In this document: positions 35,142 to 44,159 of the stretch, piece after piece
Numbering within the stretch: position 1 is the first letter of the stretch
Layout: every line of letters starts with the position of its first letter
Source of the DNA: Shinella sp032095155
GTDB lineage: Bacteria; Pseudomonadota; Alphaproteobacteria; Rhizobiales; Rhizobiaceae
Length of the DNA stretch: 64,000 nt
NCBI RefSeq assembly: GCF_049199905.1
Contig: NZ_JBLZPK010000057.1
Span: 138,990-202,989, forward strand
Direction of reading: 5' to 3'
Notes under the pieces: generated by a model
What the model was told of the DNA's origin: nothing
Database searches by the model: none
The model's input: only the letters and a program-made list of their open reading frames with translations
Made by a program: the position numbers and the translations under genes

Positions 35142-36866
35142 TCAGGATGCCTTGCGCATCGCGCCGAGACGCGCGGCGCGCTCCTCGGGGGACCAGATTT
35201 CGCTGCCGTCACGACGGCGGGCGCGACGGTTGAGCTGGAAGCGGTTCACCAGTTCGCTGAGGGTGATCGCGCCCTCCGCGAGCGTCTGGCTGGTCGAGGT
35301 CGTATGCTCGACCATGGCGGCATTTTCCTGGGTGATCCGGTCGACGTCGCTCACCGCCGCGCTGATCTCCTCTAGGCCGCTCGCCTGCTCGGCGGCGGAG
35401 GTGGCGATGGCGTCGACATTGTGGTCGATCTCTTCGACGAAATTGCCGATTTCCCGCAGCGCCCGGCCTGTTTCACCGACGAGCCGCACGCCCTCCTGCA
35501 CTTCCGCGCTGGAATTGGTGATCAGAGTCTTGATCTCGCGCGCCGCCTTGGCGGAGCGCTGGGCAAGCTCGCGCACCTCCTGCGCCACGACGGCAAAGCC
35601 CCTGCCCGCCTCCCCGGCGCGCGCGGCCTCGACGCCGGCGTTCAGTGCCAGGAGGTTGGTCTGGAAGGCGATCTCGTCGATCACGCCGATGATCTGACTG
35701 ATCTCGCTGGAAGCAGCTTCGATGCGCTGCATGGCGCTGACGGTGTCGTTGACCACGCCGGCGGAGCTATGGGCTGAAGCACGGGCGTCCTGCACCAGCT
35801 TGCGCGTCTCGCGGGTGCGGTCCGTCGAGGAACGAACGGCGACCGTCGCCTGCGTCAGTGCAGCCGCGGTCTCTTCCAGAGCGACGGCCTGTTGGCGCGT
35901 GCGCTCGGAAAGCTCCTCGGCCGCCTTGCGCATGTCCTGCCCGCTGCGGTTCTGCGTATAGGTCTGGTCGAGCACCTCCGACAGCGTTTCCTGGAAGGCA
36001 CCGATCGAATTGTTGAAGTCTCGGCGCAGCGGCTCGAATTCGGGAATGAAGGCGTTGTCGATCGTCATGCGGATATTGCACTCGGCAAGACGGCCGAGAC
36101 CGGCACCAATCTCCTCGATCGCTCGCACGCGCTCGGTCACGTCGGTCGCGAATTTCACGACCTTGAACACCCGGCCATCGGCATCGAGGATCGGGTTGTA
36201 GGAGGCCTGGATGTGGATCTTGCCGCCGCCTTTGGTGAAGCGCGTGAACTGGTCGGAAACGAAATGCCCCTCGCCAAGCCGTTTCCAGAAGTCGCGATAG
36301 GCAGTGCTTGCCACATGCTCCGGCTGACAGAACATGGAATGGTGCCGGCCGACGATCTCGGACAGCTGGTAGCCGAGTACGGCCAGAAAATTCTCGTTGG
36401 CCGTCAGAATCTTGCCATCGGGGGTGAATTCGATGACGGCCTGCGCGCGGCCGAGCGCCGTCAGCTTGCCGTCGTCCTCCATCGCTTTGCGCTTGGCGGC
36501 GGTGATGTCGGTGGCGAACTTCACGACCTTGTAAGGCTTGCTGCCGCGGAAGATCGGATTGTACGACGCCTCGATCCAGATTTCGCGCCCGCCCTTGGCG
36601 ACGCGCTTATACTGGCGCTGGTCGAAACGCCCCTCGGCCAGTTGCGCCCAGAAGGCCGCATATTCGGGCGAGCGCGCCTCTTCCGGCTCGACGAAGATGC
36701 GGTGATGTTTACCGACGATCTCCGAAAGCTCGTAACCAACCGTATCAAGGAAATTCTTGTTGGCATGCAGGATCTTGCCCGTCAGATCGAATTCGATGAT
36801 CGCCTGCGATTTGTTCATCGCGGCAAGCACGGCGCGGGCATTCATTCCAAAATCGAAAGCAGTCAC
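35142..36866 (-). CDS. Soluble methyl-accepting chemotaxis protein with two PAS domains
   Basis: A 574-residue receptor without any membrane segment. Two PAS domains in tandem (about residues 5-120 and 130-245) are internal copies: both contain a GYxLSEIVGxHH block and a KxHIxASYNPI / EIWIEASYNPI block and a VVKFATD strand. The C-terminal signalling domain carries the conserved hairpin tip IDEIAFQTNLLALNAGVEAARAGEAGRGFAVVAQEVR, quoted here only to identify it by its 'DEIAFQTNLLALNAGVEAAR' core. PAS domains often bind haem, flavin or small ligands, so it may sense internal redox or energy state. The GTG at 36866 follows GGGGA closely; an ATG eight codons on is an alternative. Confidence 0.88.
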   Translation of the reverse strand: MTAFDFGMNARAVLAAMNKSQAIIEFDLTGKILHANKNFLDTVGYELSEIVGKHHRIFVEPEEARSPEYAAFWAQLAEGRFDQRQYKRVAKGGREIWIEASYNPIFRGSKPYKVVKFATDITAAKRKAMEDDGKLTALGRAQAVIEFTPDGKILTANENFLAVLGYQLSEIVGRHHSMFCQPEHVASTAYRDFWKRLGEGHFVSDQFTRFTKGGGKIHIQASYNPILDADGRVFKVVKFATDVTERVRAIEEIGAGLGRLAECNIRMTIDNAFIPEFEPLRRDFNNSIGAFQETLSEVLDQTYTQNRSGQDMRKAAEELSERTRQQAVALEETAAALTQATVAVRSSTDRTRETRKLVQDARASAHSSAGVVNDTVSAMQRIEAASSEISQIIGVIDEIAFQTNLLALNAGVEAARAGEAGRGFAVVAQEVRELAQRSAKAAREIKTLITNSSAEVQEGVRLVGETGRALREIGNFVEEIDHNVDAIATSAAEQASGLEEISAAVSDVDRITQENAAMVEHTTSTSQTLAEGAITLSELVNRFQLNRRARRRDGSEIWSPEERAARLGAMRKAS

Positions 36867-36974
36867 GTTCGTTCCCCAACCAACTGGATTTGGCAAGAAT
36901 TGACCGAAAATTGTTAGCGTTTTCTAAACCAACCGTTTTTGCGCATAACATTTAAGAGGAAAGTACGACAAAAC

Positions 36975-37004
36975 GAAAACCGGCGCCCAAAGGCACCGGT
37001 TTTT
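36975..37004. terminator. Terminator downstream of the DUF2778 gene
   Basis: ACCGGCGCC, loop CAAA, GGCACCGGT gives a 9-bp stem with one mismatch, with A-rich and T-rich flanks on the two sides, so it can act in either direction. On the minus strand it follows the stop codon of the DUF2778 gene at 37028 by about 25 bases. Confidence 0.75.
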
Positions 37005-37027
37005 GAAGAGAAACAGTCGGTTTCGGA

Positions 37028-38230
37028 TCAGGCGCCGGCCTTGCGGTAGAGCGCGGCGAGCTGCGTGCGGGAGGACGGGATTTCCGGGACTACGACCATC
37101 ATCGTGATATGCCCGCGCTTGAAGGCATTGAGGAACGGCTCGTAGTTCTGGAAGGCGACACAGCCATGCGAGCCTTTCTGGCCGCGCAGAAGGTTGGTGT
37201 GGGTCAGAAGGCCCGTGCGGTTCTTCGGATCACGCCCGTCGACGGAGAGCATGCGGATGGCTTCCACGCCATGGAAACGCTGCTCGCGCATCCGGAGGCG
37301 ATAGATGCCGGCCGGGGTCGGGCCCGTCATCTTCACGTGCTCGTAGCCCGGATTGTCGCGCATCTTGCCGATGCCGGAATGGGCGCGCAGCTTCGTTCCA
37401 TCGGGCATGTAGACCGTCGCGTTGGAGACGTCATAGATCGCGACCTTCGTGCCACGGCCCGGCCAGCCGGTGCCGGAACCCTTGCTCTTGAAGAGATCGC
37501 CGAACAGCGAGCGCTCGGGCTTCACGAGCGCGACGTCTTCATCCTTGTCGTCAGCCTTGGCATCGTCGCGCTTGTTGGTGCGCGCAACGGGTTTTTCCTC
37601 GACGACGGGCTTTTCGATGGTGACGGTTTCGAGCGCGGGGCGTGCTTCCGGCAGCGGAATTTCGCTGAGAAGGTTTTCCTCCTCGATATCCGGCTTCTTC
37701 ATGACGAGGCCGAAGGGCTGGATGTCCTTGCGGGCGGATTGATCCTCGATGAGGGCGGTGACGAGCGTCGGCTGGCCGGTAATGGCCTTTTCCTGCTCGA
37801 CAGAACGCTCGGCGCGCGCCACGGCCGCATCGATCATCGCGGCCTTCGCCTTTTCGCGCTTCACGACGGCGGCGAGCTGCAGGGAGATCTTGCGCTGGTG
37901 CGCGACCTGGATCGCCTCGGCCGTCAAAAGCTTCTGGCGGAGTTCGCTTTCCGACGGCTTGGAGAGACGGCCAAATTTCTGGATTTTCAGCGAGCGCTCG
38001 GTGCTGTCCTTGCCGGCCGCAAGCGACGCGACGTGAAGGGGAGCCGAGAGGCTCTTCTTGCCTTCCGAAAGCGAAGAGGCCGCATGCTGCATCGCGCCCA
38101 GCGTCGAGACGACGGCCCAGGCGGACCCGGCGATGACGCCGCAAGCAAGCAATGCGCTGAGAAGGATACCGCCGGAACGACCCGAACGGGTTTTCGCCGC
38201 GGAACGCGCGGAACTGTACACAGACGCCAT
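37028..38230 (-). CDS. Membrane-anchored DUF2778/L,D-transpeptidase-like protein
   Basis: A 400-residue protein. One N-terminal membrane segment (GGILLSALLACGVIAGSAW) is followed by a charged, helical middle part and a C-terminal catalytic domain. The domain shows YDVSNATVYMPDGTKLRAHSG, then GPTPAGIYRL, FHGVEAIRML and the nucleophile motif GSHGCVAFQNYEPFL. This is the rhizobial DUF2778 form of the L,D-transpeptidase fold; ordinary YkuD enzymes have Arg or Asn after SHGC plus one hydrophobic residue, here it is Ala. It likely acts on peptidoglycan in the periplasm. The ATG at 38230 gives MASVYSSARSAAKTR; longer versions lack conservation. Confidence 0.8.
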   Translation of the reverse strand: MASVYSSARSAAKTRSGRSGGILLSALLACGVIAGSAWAVVSTLGAMQHAASSLSEGKKSLSAPLHVASLAAGKDSTERSLKIQKFGRLSKPSESELRQKLLTAEAIQVAHQRKISLQLAAVVKREKAKAAMIDAAVARAERSVEQEKAITGQPTLVTALIEDQSARKDIQPFGLVMKKPDIEEENLLSEIPLPEARPALETVTIEKPVVEEKPVARTNKRDDAKADDKDEDVALVKPERSLFGDLFKSKGSGTGWPGRGTKVAIYDVSNATVYMPDGTKLRAHSGIGKMRDNPGYEHVKMTGPTPAGIYRLRMREQRFHGVEAIRMLSVDGRDPKNRTGLLTHTNLLRGQKGSHGCVAFQNYEPFLNAFKRGHITMMVVVPEIPSSRTQLAALYRKAGA

Positions 38231-38482
38231 GATACTCGTTACCCGAAACTCGTTACTCAACGCGGCCGCGGAAACAACACTCCGCGCGCCACTACGCTGG
38301 CGGCGGTGGGAGCCACGGGCTCCAGAGTTCCGCCGGACGAGCAAAGAATGACGAAATATGGTAAGCAAATCCTAAACGGCGCCTCGTGTTTTTGAAGGAG
38401 TTTGCCGGGCGGTCCTCAACAGCCGGCGAAACTGCCCTGTCACGAGATTGCGGCGCTCGCGTGTCCGAACGCCGTCGCCTCC

Positions 38483-39916
38483 CTAGAATTGGGGATGCCG
38501 GCTTAACCAGTCGGTCGCTTTTTCGTAAGCCGCGGCCGCCGAGAGCACATCCCGGTCCGCCCGCGCCGGGCCGATGATCTGGATACCGGCCGGCAGACCA
38601 TTGTCGCCAAAACCCGCCGGCATGGCGGCGACCGGCAGGCCCGCCAGCGTCGGGCCGATCACCACCTCCATCCAGCGGTGATAGGTATCCATCATGCGCC
38701 CGCCGACCGTCTTCGGCCAGTCCATCCCGGCATCGAAAGGGAAGACCTGTGCAGAGGGCAGGATCAGGAAATCGTACTTTTCGAAGAGACCGGCGACATA
38801 ACGATGCCAGTCGCTGCGCGCCAGCGAGGCGGCATAGACATCCTTTGCCGTAAGCTGGTGGCCGTTCTCGATCTCCCAGATCATCTCCGGTTTCATGCGC
38901 GCCCGCTTCGCCGGATCGGCATAGTCGGCCGCCTGGCCGTTGGCGACGAGGAAATGGCGCAGCGTGCGCCACGTCTGCCAGAGCCTGTCCATATCGAAAC
39001 CGGGCGCCACCTCCTCGACGGTGCAGCCAAGCCCGCGGAAAACATCGAGCGAGGCGCGGCAAAGCTCCAGCACGCCGGGCTCGAAGGGCAGATAGCCGCC
39101 GAAATCGCCAAGCCAGCCGATGCGGGCGCCCGAAAGATCGCGGTGCGGATCATAGGCCAGGCTTTCATCGGTGAGCGACAGCGGGTCGCGCGGATCGTGC
39201 CCGGCCTGCGTGGCAAATAGCGCGGCGACATCGGCAACGGTACGGCCCATCGGACCGTTGACGGCGAGTTGGCCGAGGAAGAGTTCGTTGCCGAGCGACG
39301 GAATGCGGCCGAAGGACGGGCGGAAGCCGATGACATTGTTGAAGCCCGCCGGGTTGCGCAGCGAGCCCATCATGTCGGAACCATCGGCGACCGGCAAGAT
39401 CTGCGCCGCAAGCCCCGCCGCAGCACCACCGGAGGAACCGCCGGCGCTCTTGGCCGTGTCGTAGGGATTGCGCGTGACGCCGAAGACCGGATTGTAGCTG
39501 TGCGATCCCAGGCCCATTTCCGGCGCATTGGTCTTGCCGATGATGATGGCGCCGGCCGCGCGGATGCGCTCGACATGGATATCGTCATAGTCGGGCACGA
39601 AATCTGCGTAGTTCGCCGAGCCGAAGGAGCAGAGGATGCCCTTCGCCTCCGACAGGTCCTTGATGGCGAAGGGTATGCCATGCAGCCAGCCGCGGTATTC
39701 GCCGGCCGAGAGCGCCCGGTCGGCCTCGTCAGCCTCGGCCAGAAGTTCCTCAGTCGGGCGCAGGCTGACGATAGCGTTGATGCGGGGATTGATCGCAGCG
39801 ATGCGGTCGAGATAGGCCGCCATCACGCTTCGGCAGGTAAGCCGGCGTTCGGCGATGGCGGCGGAAAGGGCAAGGGCGGAAAGGGCGGTGATGTCCTGCA
39901 AGGTCGGCTCCGGCAT
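38483..39916 (-). CDS. Amidase signature family enzyme
   Basis: A 477-residue hydrolase. The Ser-cisSer-Lys triad is visible: Lys in PFAIKDLSE, and the serines in KSAGGSSGGAAAGLAA and ADGSDMMGSLRNPAG. The block IGFRPSFGRIP follows, as in the family. These enzymes cleave amides to acids; specificity cannot be predicted. It could in principle complete a nitrile-to-acid route with the nitrile hydratase at 2.3-3.9 kb, but it is 35 kb away among unrelated genes. It sits downstream of the DUF1772 gene on the same strand with a 51-base gap. Upstream of 38483, the 250 bases to the DUF2778 gene hold no gene. Confidence 0.9.
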   Translation of the reverse strand: MPEPTLQDITALSALALSAAIAERRLTCRSVMAAYLDRIAAINPRINAIVSLRPTEELLAEADEADRALSAGEYRGWLHGIPFAIKDLSEAKGILCSFGSANYADFVPDYDDIHVERIRAAGAIIIGKTNAPEMGLGSHSYNPVFGVTRNPYDTAKSAGGSSGGAAAGLAAQILPVADGSDMMGSLRNPAGFNNVIGFRPSFGRIPSLGNELFLGQLAVNGPMGRTVADVAALFATQAGHDPRDPLSLTDESLAYDPHRDLSGARIGWLGDFGGYLPFEPGVLELCRASLDVFRGLGCTVEEVAPGFDMDRLWQTWRTLRHFLVANGQAADYADPAKRARMKPEMIWEIENGHQLTAKDVYAASLARSDWHRYVAGLFEKYDFLILPSAQVFPFDAGMDWPKTVGGRMMDTYHRWMEVVIGPTLAGLPVAAMPAGFGDNGLPAGIQIIGPARADRDVLSAAAAYEKATDWLSRHPQF

Positions 39917-39967
39917 TTGTCTCAGACAGAGCTAGCAGGCCGTTTGCGGGAGCGCCAGCCTAGCCTT

Positions 39968-40459
39968 TCAGCCTAGCTGCGCGCCCTGGCGGAAGGCGAG
40001 CGTCAGCAGTGCTACCGCAGCCAACGAGCCCAGCGTGCGAACGTGGTTCCACATCACCCAGACGTCGAGATAGCGCTGCCAGAGTGTCGCCTGCTCCGGA
40101 CTGCCGGCAGGGGCCGCGGCGAGCGCGTCGTTGAGCGGGACGTTGAAGACAGCGGTCACGCCAAAGACCGCGACGAGGAAGACGATGCCGCCCGCCATTG
40201 CCATCAGCCCGGTCGCGCCGCCCTGTATGTAGCCGATGATCGCGAGGACGAGCGACAGCAGCGTCGCGCCGAAGAAGGCGGAAAAGAACAGCGGGTTCTG
40301 GATGACCGCGTTGATCGCATTCATCGCCGCAGCACCCTCGGCCGGCGACAGGCGTGCAAAGGCCGCCATGATGCAGACGGAGAAGATGAAGAACAGGCCC
40401 GCATTGAGCGCCGTCGCGAGAATGGCGAGGAAGGTCAGGATGGGAAACAGGCTTGCCAT
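39968..40459 (-). CDS. DUF1772 family membrane protein
   Basis: A 163-residue protein with four hydrophobic segments (for example ILTFLAILATALNAGLFFIF and a C-terminal TLGSLAAVALLTLAF). The pattern, with NVPLNDALAA and RYLDVWVMWNHVRTLGSL, is that of DUF1772, related to anthrone-oxygenase-like membrane proteins. It starts 2 bases after the stop of the NmrA-like gene and is therefore in the same operon, probably under the TetR operators at 41294-41342. Confidence 0.85.
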   Translation of the reverse strand: MASLFPILTFLAILATALNAGLFFIFSVCIMAAFARLSPAEGAAAMNAINAVIQNPLFFSAFFGATLLSLVLAIIGYIQGGATGLMAMAGGIVFLVAVFGVTAVFNVPLNDALAAAPAGSPEQATLWQRYLDVWVMWNHVRTLGSLAAVALLTLAFRQGAQLG

Positions 40460-40461
40460 GG

Positions 40462-41280
40462 TCAGGTCCTCCAGAAACCGGTTGCAGCCACGTCGCGGGC
40501 AAAATCGGCGAAATCGCGCGGCGGGCGGCCGAGCAAGCGGTGGATATCGTCGCTCAGGCGCTCATTGCGTCCGTCGAGCACCGAGCCGAAGAGATAGCTG
40601 ACGAGCCAGATGACGTCTTCCGGCATCTGCACGTCCCGCAGCATGTCCGCATAGGCATCGATCGTGACGGGCGTATAGGTGACCGCACGATCGCCCGCCG
40701 CGGCAAATTCCGCCACGGCCTGGGAAAACGTCATCAGCCGCGGGCCGGTCAGCTCGTAGGTCGTGCCCGCATGACCCTCCTCCGTCAGCGCCGCGACGGC
40801 CATGTCGGCGACATCGGCCGTATCGACGAAGGGTTCGCGCACAGTGGCCGAGGGCAGAACGAGTTCGCCGGCAAGGATCGGCTCGGCAAACAGGCCCTCG
40901 CTGAAATTCTGGAAGAACCAGCTGCCGCGCAGCACCGTCCAAGCGAGGCCCGCCTCCTTCATCGCCTCCTCGCTGATCTCGGCCGCATCCTCGCCGCGCC
41001 CGGAGAGCAGCACGAGGCGCTGGACGCCCGCCGCGGCGGCAAGGCGCGAGACAAGGCGGATATCGTCGTCGGAGCCCGGCACCGCCAGATCCGGCTGATA
41101 GGCGATATAGACGGCATCCACGCCCGCAAGCACCGCCGGCCAGCCGGCGGCATCGCGCCAGTCGAACGGGATCGCCGCCGAGCGCGAGCCGATCCGCACC
41201 TCATATCCCCGCGCCCGCAGCCGTTCGGCCACCGGCCGTCCGGTTTTGCCTTCACCACCCAGAACCAGAATACGCTTCAT
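40462..41280 (-). CDS. NmrA-like NAD(P)-binding protein
   Basis: A 272-residue Rossmann-fold protein of the atypical SDR/NmrA group. The dinucleotide-binding motif is ILVLGGEGKTGRPVAERL at the N-terminus; VLRGSWFFQNFSEG and YELTGPRLMTFSQAV are typical of the NAD(P)H-binding/ergot-alkaloid-like SDR family. Substrate is unknown; relatives act as quinone reductases or redox sensors. GGAGG precedes the ATG. Two strong TetR-type palindromes lie directly upstream and the divergent gene is a TetR regulator, so the operon is probably repressed by it. Confidence 0.85.
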   Translation of the reverse strand: MKRILVLGGEGKTGRPVAERLRARGYEVRIGSRSAAIPFDWRDAAGWPAVLAGVDAVYIAYQPDLAVPGSDDDIRLVSRLAAAAGVQRLVLLSGRGEDAAEISEEAMKEAGLAWTVLRGSWFFQNFSEGLFAEPILAGELVLPSATVREPFVDTADVADMAVAALTEEGHAGTTYELTGPRLMTFSQAVAEFAAAGDRAVTYTPVTIDAYADMLRDVQMPEDVIWLVSYLFGSVLDGRNERLSDDIHRLLGRPPRDFADFARDVAATGFWRT

Positions 41281-41293
41281 CTCTCATCCTCCA

Positions 41294-41342
41294 AAATGTG
41301 AGCTTTACTCATATTTGCAAAATGTGAGGAATCCTCGTATTT
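41294..41342. promoter_or_regulatory. Tandem TetR-type operators between NmrA-like operon and tetR gene
   Basis: Two 23-bp imperfect palindromes: AAATGTGAG-N5-CTCATATTT (41294-41316, one mismatch between arms) and AAATGTGAG-N5-CTCGTATTT (41320-41342, two mismatches). They have identical left arms and are 26 bases apart, in the 98-base divergent promoter. The likely ligand is the TetR product of 41379-41987, which would repress both itself and the NmrA-like operon. Confidence 0.75.
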
Positions 41343-41378
41343 GTCAAGCGTGATTTGCGACGACCGAAAGAGTGGGCG

Positions 41379-41987
41379 ATGAACGACACGCAGATGCGCC
41401 GCGCGCCGAGCCAGAAACGCAGCCGCGAGCGGGTGGATGCCATCCTTGCCAATGCGACTGAGATGATTGCGCAAACGGGCAGCGACGCGCTGCGCATGAG
41501 CGAACTTGCCCAGCGCACCGGCATCTCGATCGGCTCGCTCTATCAGTACTTTCCCGACAAGAGCGCCGTCGTGCATGCACTCGCCGAGCGCTGCAACGAA
41601 GAGAGCCGCGCCTGCATCGCCGAAGGCCTTTCCACCGTCACCAGCATGGAAGACCTCGCCGCCGCCTTCGGCGCGCTGATCGACACCTATTATGCGATCT
41701 TCCTCGCCGAGCCCGTCATTCGCGACATCTGGTCCGCCGTGCAGGCAGACGGCGCTTTACGGGCGATGGAGGTGGAGGAAAGCCGCCGCAACGGCGCCCT
41801 GCTTGGCGCGCGGCTGAAGGCGCTGCGGCCGGCGGCCGATGCCGCAAAAATCGACGCGACCGCCCTGCTCGTCATGCATCTCGGCGAAGCCACGATGCGG
41901 CTCGCCGTCTCCGTCGAGCGGGCGGAGGGCGATGCGCTGGTCGACGCCTACAAGCGCATGGCGATTAGGGACCTGACGGCGCTGTAG
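41379..41987 (+). CDS. TetR/AcrR-family repressor
   Basis: A 202-residue regulator. The N-terminal helix-turn-helix is RERVDAILANATEMIAQTGSDALRMSELAQRTGISIGSLYQYFPDKSAVV in form, with the hallmark GISIGSLYQYFPDK recognition segment; the C-terminal ligand domain is helical. It is divergent from the NmrA-like/DUF1772 operon with a double operator in between and is presumably the local repressor. I took the ATG at 41379; an upstream ATG at 41355 would place the start inside the operator region. The inducer is unknown. Confidence 0.9.
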   Translation: MNDTQMRRAPSQKRSRERVDAILANATEMIAQTGSDALRMSELAQRTGISIGSLYQYFPDKSAVVHALAERCNEESRACIAEGLSTVTSMEDLAAAFGALIDTYYAIFLAEPVIRDIWSAVQADGALRAMEVEESRRNGALLGARLKALRPAADAAKIDATALLVMHLGEATMRLAVSVERAEGDALVDAYKRMAIRDLTAL

Positions 41988-41995
41988 GGCAAACC

Positions 41996-43093
41996 CTACT
42001 GGGCGGCGCGACGCTGCTCCAGCACTTCCGCCGCTTCCAGCAGTGTGGCGAAAAGATAGGAAATCCGGTCGCTGCGCGTTTCGCCATACCAGATCTGCGG
42101 CACCATCACGCGGAAGCGGGTTTCGAGCAGATCGGCCAGCGCCGGCGTGTCGCCCATCCATTCCAGCGCATCGGCATAGAGGTTCATCACGCTCGGCGCC
42201 GGGAAACGTGCCAGCAAATCCTCGAAGCCCCGCTTCACCAGATCGGGATCGCACAGTGTATCGGCAAGCTCGTGGTTGCCGACATCGGTATTGGTCTGCT
42301 GGATCAGCGCATAGAAGCCCATCCCGAAACGGTCCTCGGTCAGCTTGGCCGCGCGGCGGGCAAAATCCTCGAGATCCCGTTCATCCCGGCCAAGCCAGCG
42401 CGGCATGATCATGCGGGCATGGGCGCGGCACAGATCGATATTGTAGCGATCGAGCAGCCAGGCGCGCTCGAAGCGTGCCTTGAACGTCTCGAAATTGCCC
42501 TCGTTGGCCGAGCGGCGGCAATCGCTCATCCGCCAGCTGAAATCGTTCGGATCGGCATGGCTATCGAGCACCGCGTCTGCCTCCTTCAGCAGCGCTTCGT
42601 AACCCTGCCATTGCTCGGCCCTGACGTCCCGGCCCCAGCCGGTGCCACGCCGCACGAAGGCGGTGACGCGGAGCGCATCGGCATAGGTGGCGGCGGAAAA
42701 AGCAGACGGACTGCGCTCGATGAACGCCCGGAAAGGCGCAAGCCCGTCCTCATGCGCCTGAACCGCCTCTTCCTCGTCGGGCAGCTCGGTGAAGGGTTCC
42801 AAAAACCAGTCCCGCACCAGCGAATAGAGCGGCTTGCCGTTTTCCGCAATGACACCGCCCGCCCGCGCCGCCTCGAAAGCCTGCTGATAGGCCTCGAAAT
42901 CGCCGCTCCGCCAGGCCGCGCGCATGGCGTCGCGCTGCGGGATGAGGGCCGGTATCTCGTCATGGAGCTCGACGAGGGAGAGGTCGTAGTCGCGAACCAG
43001 CCGTTCCTCGTCGGAAAGCGGCTCGGACGGTGCGGCCGGTGCTCGGCCGAAAATCCTGCTCGCAAGACCGGCGAGAATAGTCTTGAACCCCAT
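41996..43093 (-). CDS. Uncharacterised helical protein, DUF4034-like
   Basis: A 365-residue protein without signal peptide or membrane segments, mainly helical, with TPR-like stretches (AFSAATYADALRVTAFVRRG, then GYEALLKEADAVLDSHADP). The general layout resembles DUF4034 proteins, but I am not sure of it. A good ribosome site, GGAGTGGAG, precedes the ATG at 43093. It converges with the TetR gene (8-base gap) and is divergent from the DUF1194 gene. No function can be given. Confidence 0.6.
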   Translation of the reverse strand: MGFKTILAGLASRIFGRAPAAPSEPLSDEERLVRDYDLSLVELHDEIPALIPQRDAMRAAWRSGDFEAYQQAFEAARAGGVIAENGKPLYSLVRDWFLEPFTELPDEEEAVQAHEDGLAPFRAFIERSPSAFSAATYADALRVTAFVRRGTGWGRDVRAEQWQGYEALLKEADAVLDSHADPNDFSWRMSDCRRSANEGNFETFKARFERAWLLDRYNIDLCRAHARMIMPRWLGRDERDLEDFARRAAKLTEDRFGMGFYALIQQTNTDVGNHELADTLCDPDLVKRGFEDLLARFPAPSVMNLYADALEWMGDTPALADLLETRFRVMVPQIWYGETRSDRISYLFATLLEAAEVLEQRRAAQ

Positions 43094-43247
43094 GTCGCTC
43101 CACTCCCCCGGGCAAAGCCCGCCTGCCCCGCCCCCCCGGGACACACAGCAGACGGCTGCCCCAGGGACGCTATTCACCGCCATCACCGTTTTTTGAAGAT
43201 GGCCCGCTCTTTCCCCGTCGCGCGCGTGTTACATTTGACGATGGCAT

Positions 43248-44057
43248 ATGCATGGATGGGTGACGGTCATGCTGACGATGCTTGCCTTGCTGATGAGCCT
43301 GACATCCGGCACCACGCTCGCCGCTTCCGGAGAGGACGTCGACGTGGAACTGGTCCTTGCGGTCGATGTGTCCGGGTCGATGGATATCGAGGAGGCGCAG
43401 ATCCAGCGTGCCGGCTATGTCGATGCGCTGCGCCACGCCGAGTTCATCAATGCCGTGCGCGACGGGCTGACCGGCCGCATCGCCATCACCTATTTCGAAT
43501 GGGCCGGCACGGTCCGCGACAGCTCGCACATCCCCTGGCAGATCATCTCCGGCCCAGACGACGCCAACGCCTTCGCCGCCCTACTGGAAGCCCGTCCGAT
43601 CGCCACACGCCGCGGCACCTCCATTTCCAGCGCCATCGCCTATGGCGCAAAGCTCTTCGATGCCAATAGCTATTCCGGCATGCGCCGCGTCATCGACGTC
43701 TCCGGCGACGGCCCGAACAATTTCGGCCCACCCGTGACACCGGCGCGCGATGCCGCCAATGCGCTCGGCATCGTCATCAACGGCCTCGCCATCATGATCC
43801 GCCCGTCCGCCGCCTATGGCTCGCTGGACGATTATTATGCAAATTGCGTCATCGGCGGCCCGGGCGCCTTCGTGCTGCCGGTGCAGGAGCCGGAGGATTT
43901 CGCCATCGCCATCCGCCGCAAGCTGATCCTGGAGGTCAGCGGCGCCGAACCGCCCGCCCGCATCGTCCCCGTCGCCGGCAGCGATGTCGATTGCCTCATC
44001 GGCGAGCGGTTGCGGCCCAGCAACATGGATCGCTACTACCCGGAACTCGACCGCTAA
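43248..44057 (+). CDS. DUF1194 secreted von Willebrand A-like protein
   Basis: A 269-residue protein with a signal peptide (VTVMLTMLALLMSLTSGTTLAAS) followed by a von Willebrand factor A-type domain: VELVLAVDVSGSMD is the metal-ion-dependent adhesion site, with a later ISSAIAYGAKLF and RRVIDVSGDGPNN. This is the DUF1194 family of alphaproteobacteria, periplasmic or secreted, function unknown. Two in-frame ATG codons are close together at the start (43248 and 43269). It is a single gene between the DUF4034-like gene and a small secreted-protein gene. Confidence 0.85.
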   Translation: MHGWVTVMLTMLALLMSLTSGTTLAASGEDVDVELVLAVDVSGSMDIEEAQIQRAGYVDALRHAEFINAVRDGLTGRIAITYFEWAGTVRDSSHIPWQIISGPDDANAFAALLEARPIATRRGTSISSAIAYGAKLFDANSYSGMRRVIDVSGDGPNNFGPPVTPARDAANALGIVINGLAIMIRPSAAYGSLDDYYANCVIGGPGAFVLPVQEPEDFAIAIRRKLILEVSGAEPPARIVPVAGSDVDCLIGERLRPSNMDRYYPELDR

Positions 44058-44159
44058 AAGGCCTGTTCCAGCCGAAACAGCGCCCTCAGCGCCCTCGTGT
44101 CACAGTGATCGTACTGGATGAAATCCCTTCGTCCTTTCACTGGAAGAGAGGAGACTGAA

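Noticed and set aside
38483..39916. Amidase as the second step of the nitrile hydratase pathway
   Set aside because: The family is broad, the gene is 35 kb from nthAB and shares no regulatory motif with it.
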